This document shows, one piece after another, positions 45,214 to 56,518 of a DNA stretch of 64,000 bases. The notes beneath the pieces are model-generated. The model was given only the letters and a program-made list of their open reading frames with translations. It did no database searches and was not told where the DNA came from. Position numbers and translations under genes: made by a program. How positions within the stretch are numbered: the first letter of the stretch is position 1; each line of letters begins with the position of its first letter. The DNA comes from Fusarium oxysporum f. sp. lycopersici 4287 (lineage: Eukaryota; Ascomycota; Sordariomycetes; Hypocreales; Nectriaceae): positions 1,931,839-1,995,838 of the forward strand of contig NC_030989.1 in assembly GCF_000149955.1 (NCBI RefSeq), written 5' to 3'.

Positions 45214-47635
45214 ATGCTGTCCAATCCAACAGGACTTCACGCCCGACAAAAGCAGCATCGGCGTCAAAATTCGACACCGTCTGCTTTCGAGGGCGCCAAG
45301 ATCCCTAATCTGCCAACTACACAACGACAAACCGCACACCGACGCGGCCTCAGCCTAGATGTTCGACGACAACAGAACCAGAACATCAACTCAGCAGCAA
45401 CAAGGCAGAACTACATGGTAAGTACGAATACTAACAACACAGGATTAGCCAATATTTCTACGCAGCAAGTTCTGCGAGAAGCGCAGCAGCAACGCATTCA
45501 AGCACGCCCGGGCACACAGAACCCTTACGCCAACCTGGCCCCAAGTGGAAGTGAGAACTATCTCATGTCACCTCATGGAACTCCTCAGACACAACGATTC
45601 GACCCGTCCTGCTTTGACCCCAACTCACTTCCTTTTGACCCTTACACTACTGATCTTAACGTGATGATGGGCAAGGGCCAACAGGCTGCATACGGTGACA
45701 ATATGTCGGGAGGTAAGGGAATTTGATATCTTTAACAATGACAGTGCACTTTCAACTCCAACGTTCATCAACTTTCCTTCTGAGGGTTCCTCCGCTCAGG
45801 GCTGGTCCTCTGAAGGTGACACCTCCAGTACAAGGAGAGCCTCAAGAAGGATAAGTGGTGGCATTCTGGACCGCGTTAACAAGTTTGAGACCTTGGACTC
45901 AACGACAAGACCCGCTACGCCTCCTAACCAGAACCAAAGTCAGAACCAGAACCAGAACACACAAAGTCAGTCGCTCAGCTGGACTTTGACAATGCCTGAG
46001 ACGGCTAACCTTGAGCAAGGTTACTTTCCCCCTACGCCAATTGAGACTCCCCACGACCGATTGGTCAAGGATGAGGGCATGCCAAGTCGGTTCGCCGATG
46101 GATATGATGAGTCTATGGAAGAGACTATCAAGCCCGTGAGGAACCGCGGAGGAAACCGACGGGCTCAAAACATCTTCCAAGACATCAGACAACATTCTGA
46201 GCAAGTCATGTCTAGCCCAGCTCGGTCAAATACTCTTCCTGAGTCATCCTTCAGTGGACTGCCAATGTCGACACCTGACTACATGAACATGAACAGCTTC
46301 AACAACGAGTTCATGAAGATTGAGAGCGACTTTGGCCGGGAAGAAATCCATGGTCTCAACAACCAACTACCACAACAAGCCACTCCCAACACTCCTCAAA
46401 TGACACAGTACATGGGATCTTTTGACAACAAGCCTGAGCTCCAACCCTATCCCATGGGTGCTCAATCTGTCTGCGGAACCCCCTCTCAGACACCTTCTCG
46501 TCGCCACTCTCCCCATCGCCGCACCGAGTCAGTTGCTAGCATCGCAAGTGCTGCCAGCATCGCCAGCATCAACATTGAGGAGACCAAGACAGAGACCGGA
46601 GTCACTCAGGACGAGATTGCCCAGTTCATTAGTGGCCCAGACGCCAGCGACGGCAAGTGGACATGTACTTATGAGGATTGCGGCAAGAAATTCGGCCGCA
46701 AAGAGAACATCAAGTCGCATGTTCAGACTCATCTCAATGACCGACAGTACCAGTGTCCCACTTGCAAGAAGTGCTTTGTTCGACAGCACGATCTCAAGCG
46801 ACACGCCAAGATCCATACTGGAATCAAACCCTACCCTTGCGAATGTGGAAACAGCTTTGCTCGCCACGATGCTCTTACTCGACACCGCCAACGAGGCATG
46901 TGCATTGGTGCTTTCGATAACGTCGTGCGTAAGGTTGTCAAGCGAGGCAGACCCCCCAAGAAGAGCCGCCCTGATATCGAGACTCGTATGGAGAAGTCGG
47001 CGCGAACCCGCAAGAAGAACATGTCTGTCAGCTCAATGTCATCATTCTCTGCTTGTTCTGACAGCTCAGCTGTCAACTCACCAGAACAGTTTATGCTTGA
47101 TGACATGATGGACATTGGAATGAGTTCACAGAACCAGGCCCTCGCTGCCGTCTCTTCAGCACCCATGACTGGCATCACAGCCGCCGCTCTTCAGGAGTAT
47201 GCCTCCTCTCCCTCCACTGGCAGCGCACACTCATACGTCTCCCCGGAGGCCATCATGGAGGGCACTCCTATGCACGCGGCATCTCCTTCCAAGAGCATCG
47301 CAAGCCAGTACAACACACCACCTGAGCTCTCGCAATCATCTTCTCCCCCAGCCACTCACTTCTTCGACGTCGATCCCAACACTTCAATCAACAACGACGA
47401 TCTGACCATCATTCCCGGGACAACAACTTTCGTCACCTCGGCAACCATGGCTGCTTCTCTTCCCCTTAGCCTAAGCAATGCGGATGATGAAATGCTGTAT
47501 CAATTTGCCAACGACGACGATCTTATCCAACTGGATCGCGACTCCAACATGCTCATGAGCAAGTTTGACGAAGATTTCGACAACGTCGGCATGTTCACCA
47601 ACAACAATGACGACGTCTTCTTTGGCAGCAACTAG
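45214..47635 (+). CDS. C2H2 transcription factor, Swi5/Ace2 type, one-base frameshift
   Basis: DNA-binding activator of the yeast Swi5/Ace2 group, often labelled metallothionein expression activator. The start at 45214 gives MLSNPTGLHARQKQHRRQNS. The middle is Gln/Asn/Ser-rich and disordered. Two canonical C2H2 fingers (C-x4-C...H-x3-H from TCTYEDCGKKFGRKENIKSH, then C-x2-C from CPTCKKCFVRQHDLKRH) are followed by an atypical third (CECGNSFARHDALTRHRQRG then Cys). That spacing is the Swi5/Ace2 hallmark. An AT-hook-like RGRPPKKSR lies just after. The acidic C-terminus has repeated Asn/Asp runs. The frame shifts by one base near 45712-45722; dropping one G of GGG links NMSGG to EFDIFNNDSAL. No intron fits, so a homopolymer error is likely. 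The restored length would be about 806 residues. Confidence 0.87.
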
Positions 47636-48508
47636 TTTGTGCCCAGCATTGTTTGTTTTGTTTTGTCTTGCGCAAGCCATGGAACAGTACTTAATCAGCC
47701 ATGCACTTTTTTGTTCGGGATTACACCAATTGAGGTCTCTCGTTTCCAGAAGAAGCGGCACATTTTCTCACGACGCTCACGCTCACGCTTCTACGTAATG
47801 CACGCTCGCGGTTTTGTACACTAGGGATGGAGGAGAAGAAAGTAAAAAAGGGCTTGGGTATTTCAACGGGGTTTTCATCATCATTAACAATGGGTTATTG
47901 GGGCAGGAACTGGCGAACCGGAATAGGATTCTTATGATTTTTTGGGGGAAATTGATAGAAAGCAAAGGTCTCAATGCGGTTGGGTGTCGGACACCCCCTT
48001 GGGCCGCTTGGAGTTTTGAGGTTGAGGCTTTTGCTTTTTTGGGGGTATATGGAATTTACCAATGGAATATTCATTGACGATTAACTTTTGTGCCTTGATT
48101 AAATGTGATAATGATCTGCTTTGACTCGATGGTTGTAAGTTGGTGGTCAACACTGACATGAGAGTTCCAACACTCCTTTACCACCAATCGAATTTGAGTT
48201 GAGGCTGCTGATTTCCCGCGATGTCCATTGATCGGTTTAAATCAGTTGGAATTACATTTATTTGTTGTTCTGTCACAGACGTATCATTATACCTCTATTT
48301 TACTCTTGCTCTGTCATGTTTGGTAGATCATCCAGCGTCTCACTGACTCCACTCATGAGACGCAGCCACATATATTCTACCTTAGTCCGAGCTTCCCTAT
48401 ACTTCCAAAACCTCCGCTATCACCTTATTTATTTCTCAGACACAACATTACTCCCGTATTTCCTATCTGTCCTCAGCCCTGAGACTTTCTTCTCATTATT
48501 GATCGATC
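47636..48508. other. Intergenic region
   Basis: About 870 bases: 3' flank of the C2H2 factor and promoter of the MYND gene. T-rich near 48240-48480. No gene is supported. Confidence 0.55.
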
Positions 48509-51500
48509 ATGCTTACGCCAACTATTGCCGTAAAACTTAGCTTTCTCTATGCCGCCGGGAATACACCAGCGACCAGCCTGACCAGATCAGTGCCACAAGG
48601 CCAAGACGTAACTGTTCTGTCGCTTGGCTGTGGTGATCTGCGCAACATTCTTTACACAACATACCTTGAGAAAGGCTTGCGTGAGTACCAGTCAACCTTT
48701 CCTCACCACTTGAAGCTAATCAGATCAGCTCAGAGAAAAATTGATTTCACTTGTTGTGATGTCGTCGAAAAGATTGTTGGTATGTGGCTTACCCTGCATC
48801 ATAGCACCACACATGTTGACCAGAAATTAGCTCGCAATGCTTTCTTCTTGATCTTCCTGCTTGATGAGGATTGCAAGCTGAGTGATGAACAGCTTTGGAA
48901 TGTCTACTACCACTTTTTCGTGGACGAAGAGACTGCGAACATAGTATCAGATACTGCTACTAAGCTGCTAAGCGTCTCCAAATCCCTTGATGAATGGAAC
49001 AGCAGTATATGGGGGAAATCTATCCGATTCTGCGATGCTGATACTCTATCAGATGTCCGTCGTGTTTGGATGTCAATCAAAGCTGTGGCATCGAAGTGTC
49101 AATCCGATAGCTATATGGAGACATTTCAGCAGAACATCCAACCATCTAAGGACATCCACGAACAAAAGCTTGGTGAAGGGCGCACCAACTTGTCAGCTAT
49201 GCGTTCCGCAGCGCCACTTTCAATACAAGCAGGAACAAAACTCGGGGATATATCCGCTCAATATTGGAAAAATGGCACAGTCACACCTCGCCAAGCCAAG
49301 GACAAGCTGCCAAACCCGCTCCTTGCAAGTCTTCTCTCCGAGAACGACATTCTGCACTACGCTAGTGATCCAGTCTTGGGCTTTCATCTGGCCACGGCCT
49401 ATGCTGCTCTTCTCGAAGGCTCTCCACTTGAGCCGAAGATCAGAGGAAAAGAATTTGTAGCCTCAGCTGCTGCTAAGACCCAGTTCAATGAATGGATCTC
49501 TGCTTTCAAGTCGTTGCAGAGCAATATTGTCATTCGCTTCGCCGTTGCGGATGCCTTGACACTCTGTCACAGTTTCCAGGCGGCGCATACAACAGCAAAA
49601 CCAGCCAATCTATACCGGCGAACCTGGGACCCACGCCCATTGGTCTTGGATCCAAAGGACTATGGAAAGGGTGGTTCAGGGCCATCGGCGTTCGATATGA
49701 TCGATACCTCAAACCTTTGCGACCACATCGGAGCCCTCAACATCCTCTTCGCAGCAGGGCCTCTTCTCAAAGACGAGCCGTGGGCGTCGCTTTTCACAGA
49801 ATTGCTGATCAGGCCTGAGGGTGATCAGAAGAATGCTCTAGACAAGATTCTCTCTGGACATGCGCCGACCATCTCACTTCTGCTTGGTTTCAGTCCTGTG
49901 CAGTACTGGACCAATGCCAAGGTTGAGTCTCATGTTGACGAGATTTTCCTTGGACTCATGAACGAAGCAAAAGGAGAAACGCAAACCCGAAACCGACTGG
50001 CTTGGAAGCGAGACAACCAGTTTTCGGGCCAGGCCCGCCACGGGAAGCTGCATATCGACTCAAAGCAGCTTATCAAATTGCTCTCACCACTCTATGACTA
50101 CATGTTTGAGGCTGAGAACATATCACAGTCAAATGTGGGACAGAGGTCAAACACGTATGGTCACTTTATCCGTACAAGCTTCGCTACCATGCTCAAGATT
50201 GTCATGGCCCGGGTTGCAACAGACTGGCCATCCATGTGCTCAGCTCTCATTGACTCCATTGCTCAAGACCATCGCTTTTTGCTGGCTAGCAATGGCATGC
50301 AAGACCTGTGCCTTCAGCTTCACCTTCTTGGTGTAAACACGGAACCATGGATTATCCAGGAGAGCAGAAGCCTTCCCCAAAATGGAGGTTTCAATCGCTG
50401 GAAATCCCTGCCACCAGCAGTCGCTGTCACGGTAGTTGTACCTAGACCGGCCATTGCTCGATTGTATAAACATCAAAATAACCCTCTTGGGCTTGCATCA
50501 CCGCCACTTGTTGGATCGGTGAGATCCAGTCATAACGCCACCGACGGATGGCAAAATATATTTGGAGATATCCAAATTTCCTTTGGTAATGTTAAAACCA
50601 AGAAGATGTCTGATGAGGACGAGTTTCAAGTGGTTATTGAAAGAGATCGGGATGGATGGGCCGGAGATTCTCCTCTCGTTGCATCTTTCTATGTGCCCAC
50701 TTCAACGCTGCAGAGCGAGCCCAACTCAGCATTGGTGGGACTTTGTGTTCCACCTACGGGGCAGAACTCCTTGATTTATGGTCCCATTCTGGGAATGACC
50801 ATGACTGTCTTTGAAACACACACTGATGACAAGGCGAGCGTATTCGTGACAAAGCATTTACCCGGGCACGATGGTTATCCTGCTGTATGTAGTGCTGTGA
50901 AGTCTCTCGAGAATGCGGTAAACCAGGGCCTGGATGACAAGACCACCAAGATACTGCTCGAGATATCACCTTCTGAGTCTGTCATCTCTACCGTTACTGG
51001 ACACTTGGACATTACTTCGAAGAAAGGCAAGGGGTTGCTGAAGGATAAGGTCCCGATCGAGTTTCGTCAGAAGAGCCCCTTCGTCATTGACATTGTTTTC
51101 GGCAACCATGATCTTATTTGCCCTCTCAACTTTCCGGTGCCTGTCATCAAGGATGGAATGAAATCTCGAGTTGCTCGAACGACAGGCTACATCGAATTGA
51201 TAGCGCCACTGGCACAACCTGGGTCTTCTCCTATACTGCTGGATTTTGCATACCCTTCAGCAATCTCTTCGTCTGGCGTCCCGACTTGTCTCAACATGCC
51301 GCACCTGAACCTCAACAACCTTCCTGTCATTGATTTGGAAAACAAGGACCGAAACCGATGGATGACAACATTGACATCAATGCAATTTTCAGCCCGAGAA
51401 AAATACCTACGTACTGTGCGCGACGAAAGCGGAATTTCACATGATCCGATGGTCAACTTCAAGGAATCTGTGTTTACCATGTTTATGATTGCCACTGGCT

Positions 51501-52177
51501 TACAGGCTGGCCAGACCGGTTTGTTTGCAATCAACCACCCGAAGCGAGGTGGTATTCACATGCTTGTTTTCGTCTCTGCCATCCGGATTGATGGCGATGC
51601 TGCATCTGTTGTTATTGATGCAGCTATTATCCCGTTCACGATGGAACTTATTACGTCGGGCCGGATGGAATCCTTCCTTCTTATTCTCCGGGAACTTGAA
51701 TGTGGCAGTATCGATGTAGATGATGCAGAATTATGCCTTTGGAAGAAGGCGCTCCCATCTATGGTTGAGCGGTGCCGTACCTGGTCTCACAGCAGGAGTT
51801 GCGAGTATAAGAGTAAGGGGGCGACTATTCCACTGAGTCTCAAAGATGGTGAACAGGTTCTGTGCTCGTGTGGTAACGGGCTCCTACCAGAAAACTTCGT
51901 GTCTCTCCCTGAGTGGGAAAACGCAGCGCCGAATGCAGTTCGTATTGCAATCAGCCCGACTTATGCAATTCCGTTCAACGAAGAAGTCATTGACCCTGCT
52001 GATGTTCCCAAGATGCGGAACCCAGTGACTCGGGTAGAAAGATGTCGAAGCTGTGGAAAACCAGAGGACCAGGAGGGAGTTACTTTGAAGAAGTGTTCAC
52101 GTTGTCAAAGGGTGAAATATTGCTCCGGGGAGTGTCAGAAGCGAGATTGGAAAAAGCATAGAGCGGAGTGTGACTAG
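48509..52177 (+). CDS. DUF4470-like plus MYND zinc-finger protein
   Basis: Large fungal protein of about 1,189 residues after removing two short introns (48681-48728 and 48780-48830). Splicing gives EKGLPQRKIDFTCCDV and EKIVARNAFFLIFLL, matching the fungal N-terminal domain recalled as DUF4470. Both introns are multiples of three and contain no stop, so an unspliced frame also stays open. The middle is long and unassigned, with no membrane spans or catalytic motif recognised. The C-terminus is a MYND finger: CRSCGKPEDQEGVTLKKCSR, then CQRVKYCSGECQKRDWKKHR, with the seven Cys and one His in order, then a final Cys. MYND fingers mediate protein-protein contact. Function is unknown. Confidence 0.85.
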   Translation: MLTPTIAVKLSFLYAAGNTPATSLTRSVPQGQDVTVLSLGCGDLRNILYTTYLEKGLREYQSTFPHHLKLIRSAQRKIDFTCCDVVEKIVGMWLTLHHSTTHVDQKLARNAFFLIFLLDEDCKLSDEQLWNVYYHFFVDEETANIVSDTATKLLSVSKSLDEWNSSIWGKSIRFCDADTLSDVRRVWMSIKAVASKCQSDSYMETFQQNIQPSKDIHEQKLGEGRTNLSAMRSAAPLSIQAGTKLGDISAQYWKNGTVTPRQAKDKLPNPLLASLLSENDILHYASDPVLGFHLATAYAALLEGSPLEPKIRGKEFVASAAAKTQFNEWISAFKSLQSNIVIRFAVADALTLCHSFQAAHTTAKPANLYRRTWDPRPLVLDPKDYGKGGSGPSAFDMIDTSNLCDHIGALNILFAAGPLLKDEPWASLFTELLIRPEGDQKNALDKILSGHAPTISLLLGFSPVQYWTNAKVESHVDEIFLGLMNEAKGETQTRNRLAWKRDNQFSGQARHGKLHIDSKQLIKLLSPLYDYMFEAENISQSNVGQRSNTYGHFIRTSFATMLKIVMARVATDWPSMCSALIDSIAQDHRFLLASNGMQDLCLQLHLLGVNTEPWIIQESRSLPQNGGFNRWKSLPPAVAVTVVVPRPAIARLYKHQNNPLGLASPPLVGSVRSSHNATDGWQNIFGDIQISFGNVKTKKMSDEDEFQVVIERDRDGWAGDSPLVASFYVPTSTLQSEPNSALVGLCVPPTGQNSLIYGPILGMTMTVFETHTDDKASVFVTKHLPGHDGYPAVCSAVKSLENAVNQGLDDKTTKILLEISPSESVISTVTGHLDITSKKGKGLLKDKVPIEFRQKSPFVIDIVFGNHDLICPLNFPVPVIKDGMKSRVARTTGYIELIAPLAQPGSSPILLDFAYPSAISSSGVPTCLNMPHLNLNNLPVIDLENKDRNRWMTTLTSMQFSAREKYLRTVRDESGISHDPMVNFKESVFTMFMIATGLQAGQTGLFAINHPKRGGIHMLVFVSAIRIDGDAASVVIDAAIIPFTMELITSGRMESFLLILRELECGSIDVDDAELCLWKKALPSMVERCRTWSHSRSCEYKSKGATIPLSLKDGEQVLCSCGNGLLPENFVSLPEWENAAPNAVRIAISPTYAIPFNEEVIDPADVPKMRNPVTRVERCRSCGKPEDQEGVTLKKCSRCQRVKYCSGECQKRDWKKHRAECD

Positions 52178-52763
52178 ACGAGATGAGTTGCAAGTGAATG
52201 TATATATTGGTCTGAAGTAAGCCAAAAGAGAGACTGGAACTTGGAGAGAAGAATGATTAAATTAAACAAAGAGAGACTTTGGATCTTAAATCGGTGTGTC
52301 AAGAAAGATGAATGAAAAGGGGTTTTTTTGCCCCTCCTCACACCCTAGTAGTAACCCTTAGCATGATTCAAGCTCGTAGACACATTGGATGAAAGAAGGC
52401 AAGTTGGATGGTAAAGGTCTAGGATGTATATTGGAGAAGAGTGAATGATAGACCGGAAGGACCTTAATGGCCTCTGCAGAAACGACTTAGTTATGATATC
52501 GGAATAGCTTCATATATCCTTTGAGAAAAATCACATCTGATTGGTTGCTCACCGAGCCCCTCGGTTCTCACCTTACACCGCTTTCCACCCCTTGGAGGGG
52601 CAGAAAAAATGTCCCAGCCTAGCCCATCCGCTATTGCCTGTGACCAGCTGGTGCAAGCTTGTGCGATTACGAAATCGCGAAACCTCGTACACCAGCACCG
52701 CTTTTTCAAGCCTCGATCTATTTGATCTCGACATAGCCTTCGTGCCCACTGAGATCTACAATC
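52178..52763. promoter_or_regulatory. CCT6 upstream region
   Basis: 586 bases between the MYND gene stop and the CCT6 ATG. A CCAAT-type ATTGG lies near 52538. Pyrimidine-rich sequence precedes the start. No heat-shock element with three units was seen. Confidence 0.4.
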
Positions 52764-54689
52764 ATGTCGGCAGCACAACTCCTCAACCCCAAGGCCGAGT
52801 CCCGAGTACGTCGATACCAATAAACTATAACCCCCCCGCAGCCAAAGTGGCCTTGCCTTGCAACCTGCTAACCCGCTTGTCGCAGAGGAGGGGCGAAGCT
52901 CTGAAGGTCAACATTAGCGCTGGTGAAGGACTACAGGATGTTTTGAAGTCCAATCTGGGCCCTCTGGGCACCATTAAGATGTGCGTGTTATCAGAATTCT
53001 CATATGGTGATGTGAAGCTAACAGTCTCAGGCTTGTTGACGGTGCGGGACAGGTACAAACTCCTATCAAAATACCCCACGACGACCCCTAAACTGACCGA
53101 CACCCCCAGATCAAGCTGACCAAGGATGGAAACGTTCTCCTCCGAGAAATGCAAATACAAAACCCTACCGCCGTTATGATTGCTCGAGCAGCGACCGCTC
53201 AGGACGATATTTGCGGTGACGGAACCACCTCTGTGGTTATGTTGGTTGGCGAGCTTCTCAAGCAGGCAGACCGATATATCTCTGAAGGACTGCACCCTCG
53301 TATCATCACTGATGGTTTCGAGGTTGCCAAGGTTGAGGCCCTTAAGGTGAGTTTGTTACCTCGCCCCCCTGAAACTTTGGCTCAACGTCGTAGTTCCTCG
53401 ACTCTTTCAAACTCGCCAAGGAAGTTGACCGAGAACTCCTCCTCAATGTCGCCCGAACCTCGCTCGCCACTAAGCTCAACTCGACTTTGGCCGCCAAACT
53501 TACACCCGATATTGTCGATGCCGTTCTTGCTATTTACCAGGCTCCCGCGAAGCCCGATTTGCACATGGTGGAGATTATGAAGATGCAGCACCGAACAGCC
53601 GCCGACACTCGGCTGATTCGTGGACTAGCCCTTGATCACGGTGCTCGTCACCCCGATATGCCTAAGCGACTCGAGAACTGCTACATTCTCACCCTCAACG
53701 TCAGCCTGGAGTATGAGAAGACTGAGATTAACTCCAGCTTCTTCTACTCTAGCGCTGAGCAGCGTGATAAACTTGTTGAGAGTGAGCGTCGATTCGTCGA
53801 TGCCAAGCTCAAGAAAATTGTCGAGCTCAAGAAGGAGCTTTGCGGTAACGACGGTACAAAGAACTTTGTTGTTATCAACCAGAAGGGTATCGATCCTCTT
53901 TCTCTTGATGTTCTTGCCAAGAACAATATTCTTGCTCTCCGACGGGCCAAGCGAAGGAACATGGAGCGTCTTCAGCTTGTTTGCGGTGGTGTTGCTCAAA
54001 ACAGCGTTGACGACTTGTCTGAGGATGTTCTGGGTTGGGCTGGCCTTGTCTACGAGCAGACGCTCGGCGAGGAGAAGTTCACCTTTGTTGAGGAGGTCAA
54101 AGACCCTAAGTCTGTTACTCTGATGATTAAGGGACCCAACGCCCACACCATTGCTCAAGTGACAGACGCTGTCCGAGATGGTCTGCGAAGTGTTTACAAC
54201 ATGATTGTCGACAAATCTGTTGTTCCTGGTGCTGGTGCTTTCCAGGTTGCCTGTGCTTCTCACCTCAAGAGTGATGCCTTTGGCAAGTCCGTCAAGGGCA
54301 AGGCCAAGTGGGGTGTTGAGGCATTCGCTGATGCCCTTCTTATTATTCCCAAGACTCTGGCTGCCAACGCCGGTCTTGACATCCAGGATGCTCGTAAGTT
54401 TACTAATTCCCAACCATTCACGGCCAATATCTAATTTGCTATAGTTGCGGACTTGCAGGATGAGTATGCTGACGGCAACGTCGTTGGCCTTAACCTCGAA
54501 ACCGGTGAACCTATGGACCCTGAGCTGGAGGGTGTCTTTGACTCTTACCGAGTTCTGCGAAATTGCATCGCCTCCAGCTCCAGTATCGCATCTAACCTGC
54601 TTCTATGTGACGAGTTGTTGAAGGCTCGACAGATGGGTAGAGCAGGCGGACCTGGGCCCGGCATGGATGGACCTAATGATCACATGTAG
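52764..54689 (+). CDS. CCT6: T-complex chaperonin subunit zeta (CCT6)
   Basis: Zeta subunit of TRiC/CCT. Six exons (52764-52805, 52886-52980, 53031-53052, 53110-53346, 53394-54393, 54445-54689) give 546 residues. The third exon is only 22 bases and encodes the core of MLVDGAGQ, next to the conserved [15 protein letters not shown]. The ATP-site motif is [17 protein letters not shown]. Zeta-type hallmarks include [11 protein letters not shown] and [12 protein letters not shown] at the C-terminus. All junctions keep phase, and total length is a whole number of codons. It lies about 20 kb from CCT7. Confidence 0.95.
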
Positions 54690-54950
54690 GAGATACCACG
54701 TTAAAATTGAGGCTAGACAAAAGGCTCTGGGGCGTAATATACACAATTACGACTTATTTTATGACTCAAGCATGTTTTTAGCATTTGTAATACGTAGGTA
54801 GTCTACATGAGTGCATCATGTAATGATGGTTTGTAGTCCAACATTTCCATTGATGCGCTAAGCCCCGCATTGTGACAACTTTTTGCAAAAGAAAAAAAAT
54901 ACTTACCCCACCACCAATCACTTAAAACAAGCCCATTAATATCAAACATC

Positions 54951-56214
54951 ATGGCCTCTTATGATTCCGATTCCTCGGACGGCGAGTTTGAGGAGACAAA
55001 TGTGCTCCTGGGATATGCTTCTAAAGAAGCAGACGAAGACACTGTCAGCAAACTCGGTGGCCGTCCCGTACGTCTTTGGCTTGTCCCGCACCAGACAAAA
55101 CTGTACCGACTAACAACGAAATCAGGACTGGTTAGACGAGAATGCTCCCAGCGCAGCCTACGCACGATGCAAAGTCTGCAAGGATTTTATGGCATTGATT
55201 CTGCAGCTCAACGGCGAACTCCCCGAACGATTCCCTGAGCATGAGCGACGAATTTATGTCTTCGCGTGTAGAAGACAGACTTGCCGGCGCAAAGACGGCA
55301 GCATCCGCGCACTGAGAGGTCTGCGGGTGTGGAAGGAGGAGGCATCCAAAGAGCCCAATGAAGAGAAGAAAGTTGAGGAAGAAAAGCCAAAGAACGATGG
55401 ACCTGGATTAGGAGAGACTCTGTTTGGTTCTAAGGGATTGGGAAGTGCTTCTGGCGCAAACCCATTCTCTAGCAATGCGAATCCATTCAGCACTTCCAAC
55501 AGTTCTGGAAACCCATTTAGCTCTGGATCTGCGAACCCATTTTCCTCTTCGACTTCCCAGCCTGAACCTGCCAAACCTGTCTCTCCTGAGCCAGCAACAA
55601 CAGCCCTCAGCAAAACATTCGCAGAGTCTCTCAATATTAAGGATACACCGGCGTCGCCACCTCAACCTTCAGAGCCTTGGCCCGCCGAAGATGCTCAGGC
55701 CCAGCCATATCCTACTCTCTATCTAGCTGACGCCGATTTCGAAACTCTGGATCCGACACCCACGAATGTTCCCACCAACGCCCGTCTTGAAGATGCTGAT
55801 GCCGCGGAACCTTCTATACTGGACCGCGAGGCTTTCGAGTCGAGCATGGACGCTACGTTTCAGAAGTTTGCAGACCGTCTGGCGCAAAACCCTGAGCAAG
55901 TTATTCGTTATGAGTTTGCAGGCACTCCTCTCTTGTATTCAAAGAAGGATGCTGTTGGTGAGGCTGTGAACAAGGGTGCTATCCCTCGGTGCCCCAACTG
56001 TACGGCGAGACGAGTTTTTGAGGTGCAGTTGACACCAAACGCTATTGCAGAGCTTGAGGCAGACGACATGAGTTTGGAGGGCATGGAGTGGGGTACGATA
56101 ATTGTTGGTGTATGTGAGAAAGATTGCTCGCCTCGAGGAACACCAGTTGGAGAGGTTGGATACCTTGAAGAATGGGCTGGCGTGCAATGGGAGGAGCTGT
56201 CCAAGGGGAAATAA
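54951..56214 (+). CDS. TSR4: PDCD2-family ribosome biogenesis protein (TSR4)
   Basis: Exons 54951-55067 and 55126-56214 give 401 residues. TSR4/PDCD2 proteins act as dedicated chaperones for uS5 and are needed for 20S rRNA processing in yeast. The N-terminus is acidic (SYDSDSSDGEFEE), followed by a Cys-rich region (ARCKVCKDFMALI and VFACRRQTCRRKDGS). The middle is a disordered tract of repeated NPFSS/NPFST units. The C-terminal PDCD2 domain has RYEFAGTPLLYSKKD, then IPRCPNCTARRVFEVQLTP with the CPNC knuckle, and GMEWGTIIVGVCEKDC. The intron follows RP and resumes at DWLDENAP. Lengths and domain order match fungal Tsr4. Confidence 0.9.
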
Positions 56215-56518
56215 ATACCAGGACAATTTGGAAAATAAATATAGCGAATCAAAAGCACTGTAATCAAGCCACATTGTCGGTCTACATGAGCCAGATACGA
56301 TGTAGTAAATCGCAAAGTTCTATGCATTTCTAGATCCTTGGATTGCTCTGCAATAACATGTCCGATTAAACGCCTAGTTTTTGTAACCCCCGCCATGCTA
56401 CCATGTGAGCCCTTCCTAGCCCCTCCGCATCATCAATCGTGATGTCCGAATCCAATCAGATGGTGGGGGAAGTGCGCGAAAAATCCCTTGTGATCCGCTA
56501 AAACTCTCATCAAAAAGC
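56215..56518. other. Intergenic between convergent TSR4 and eIF3k
   Basis: 304 bases containing both 3' untranslated regions. Nothing else recognised. Confidence 0.6.

Noticed and set aside
45418..45442. Intron-like GTAAGT...TACTAAC...ACAG in the C2H2 factor
   Set aside because: Only 25 bases, too short to splice, and removal creates an immediate stop. Read as coding.
53625..54413. 262-codon minus-strand frame opposite CCT6
   Set aside because: Long antisense shadow over a conserved exon; CCT6 homology and splice phases define the coding strand.
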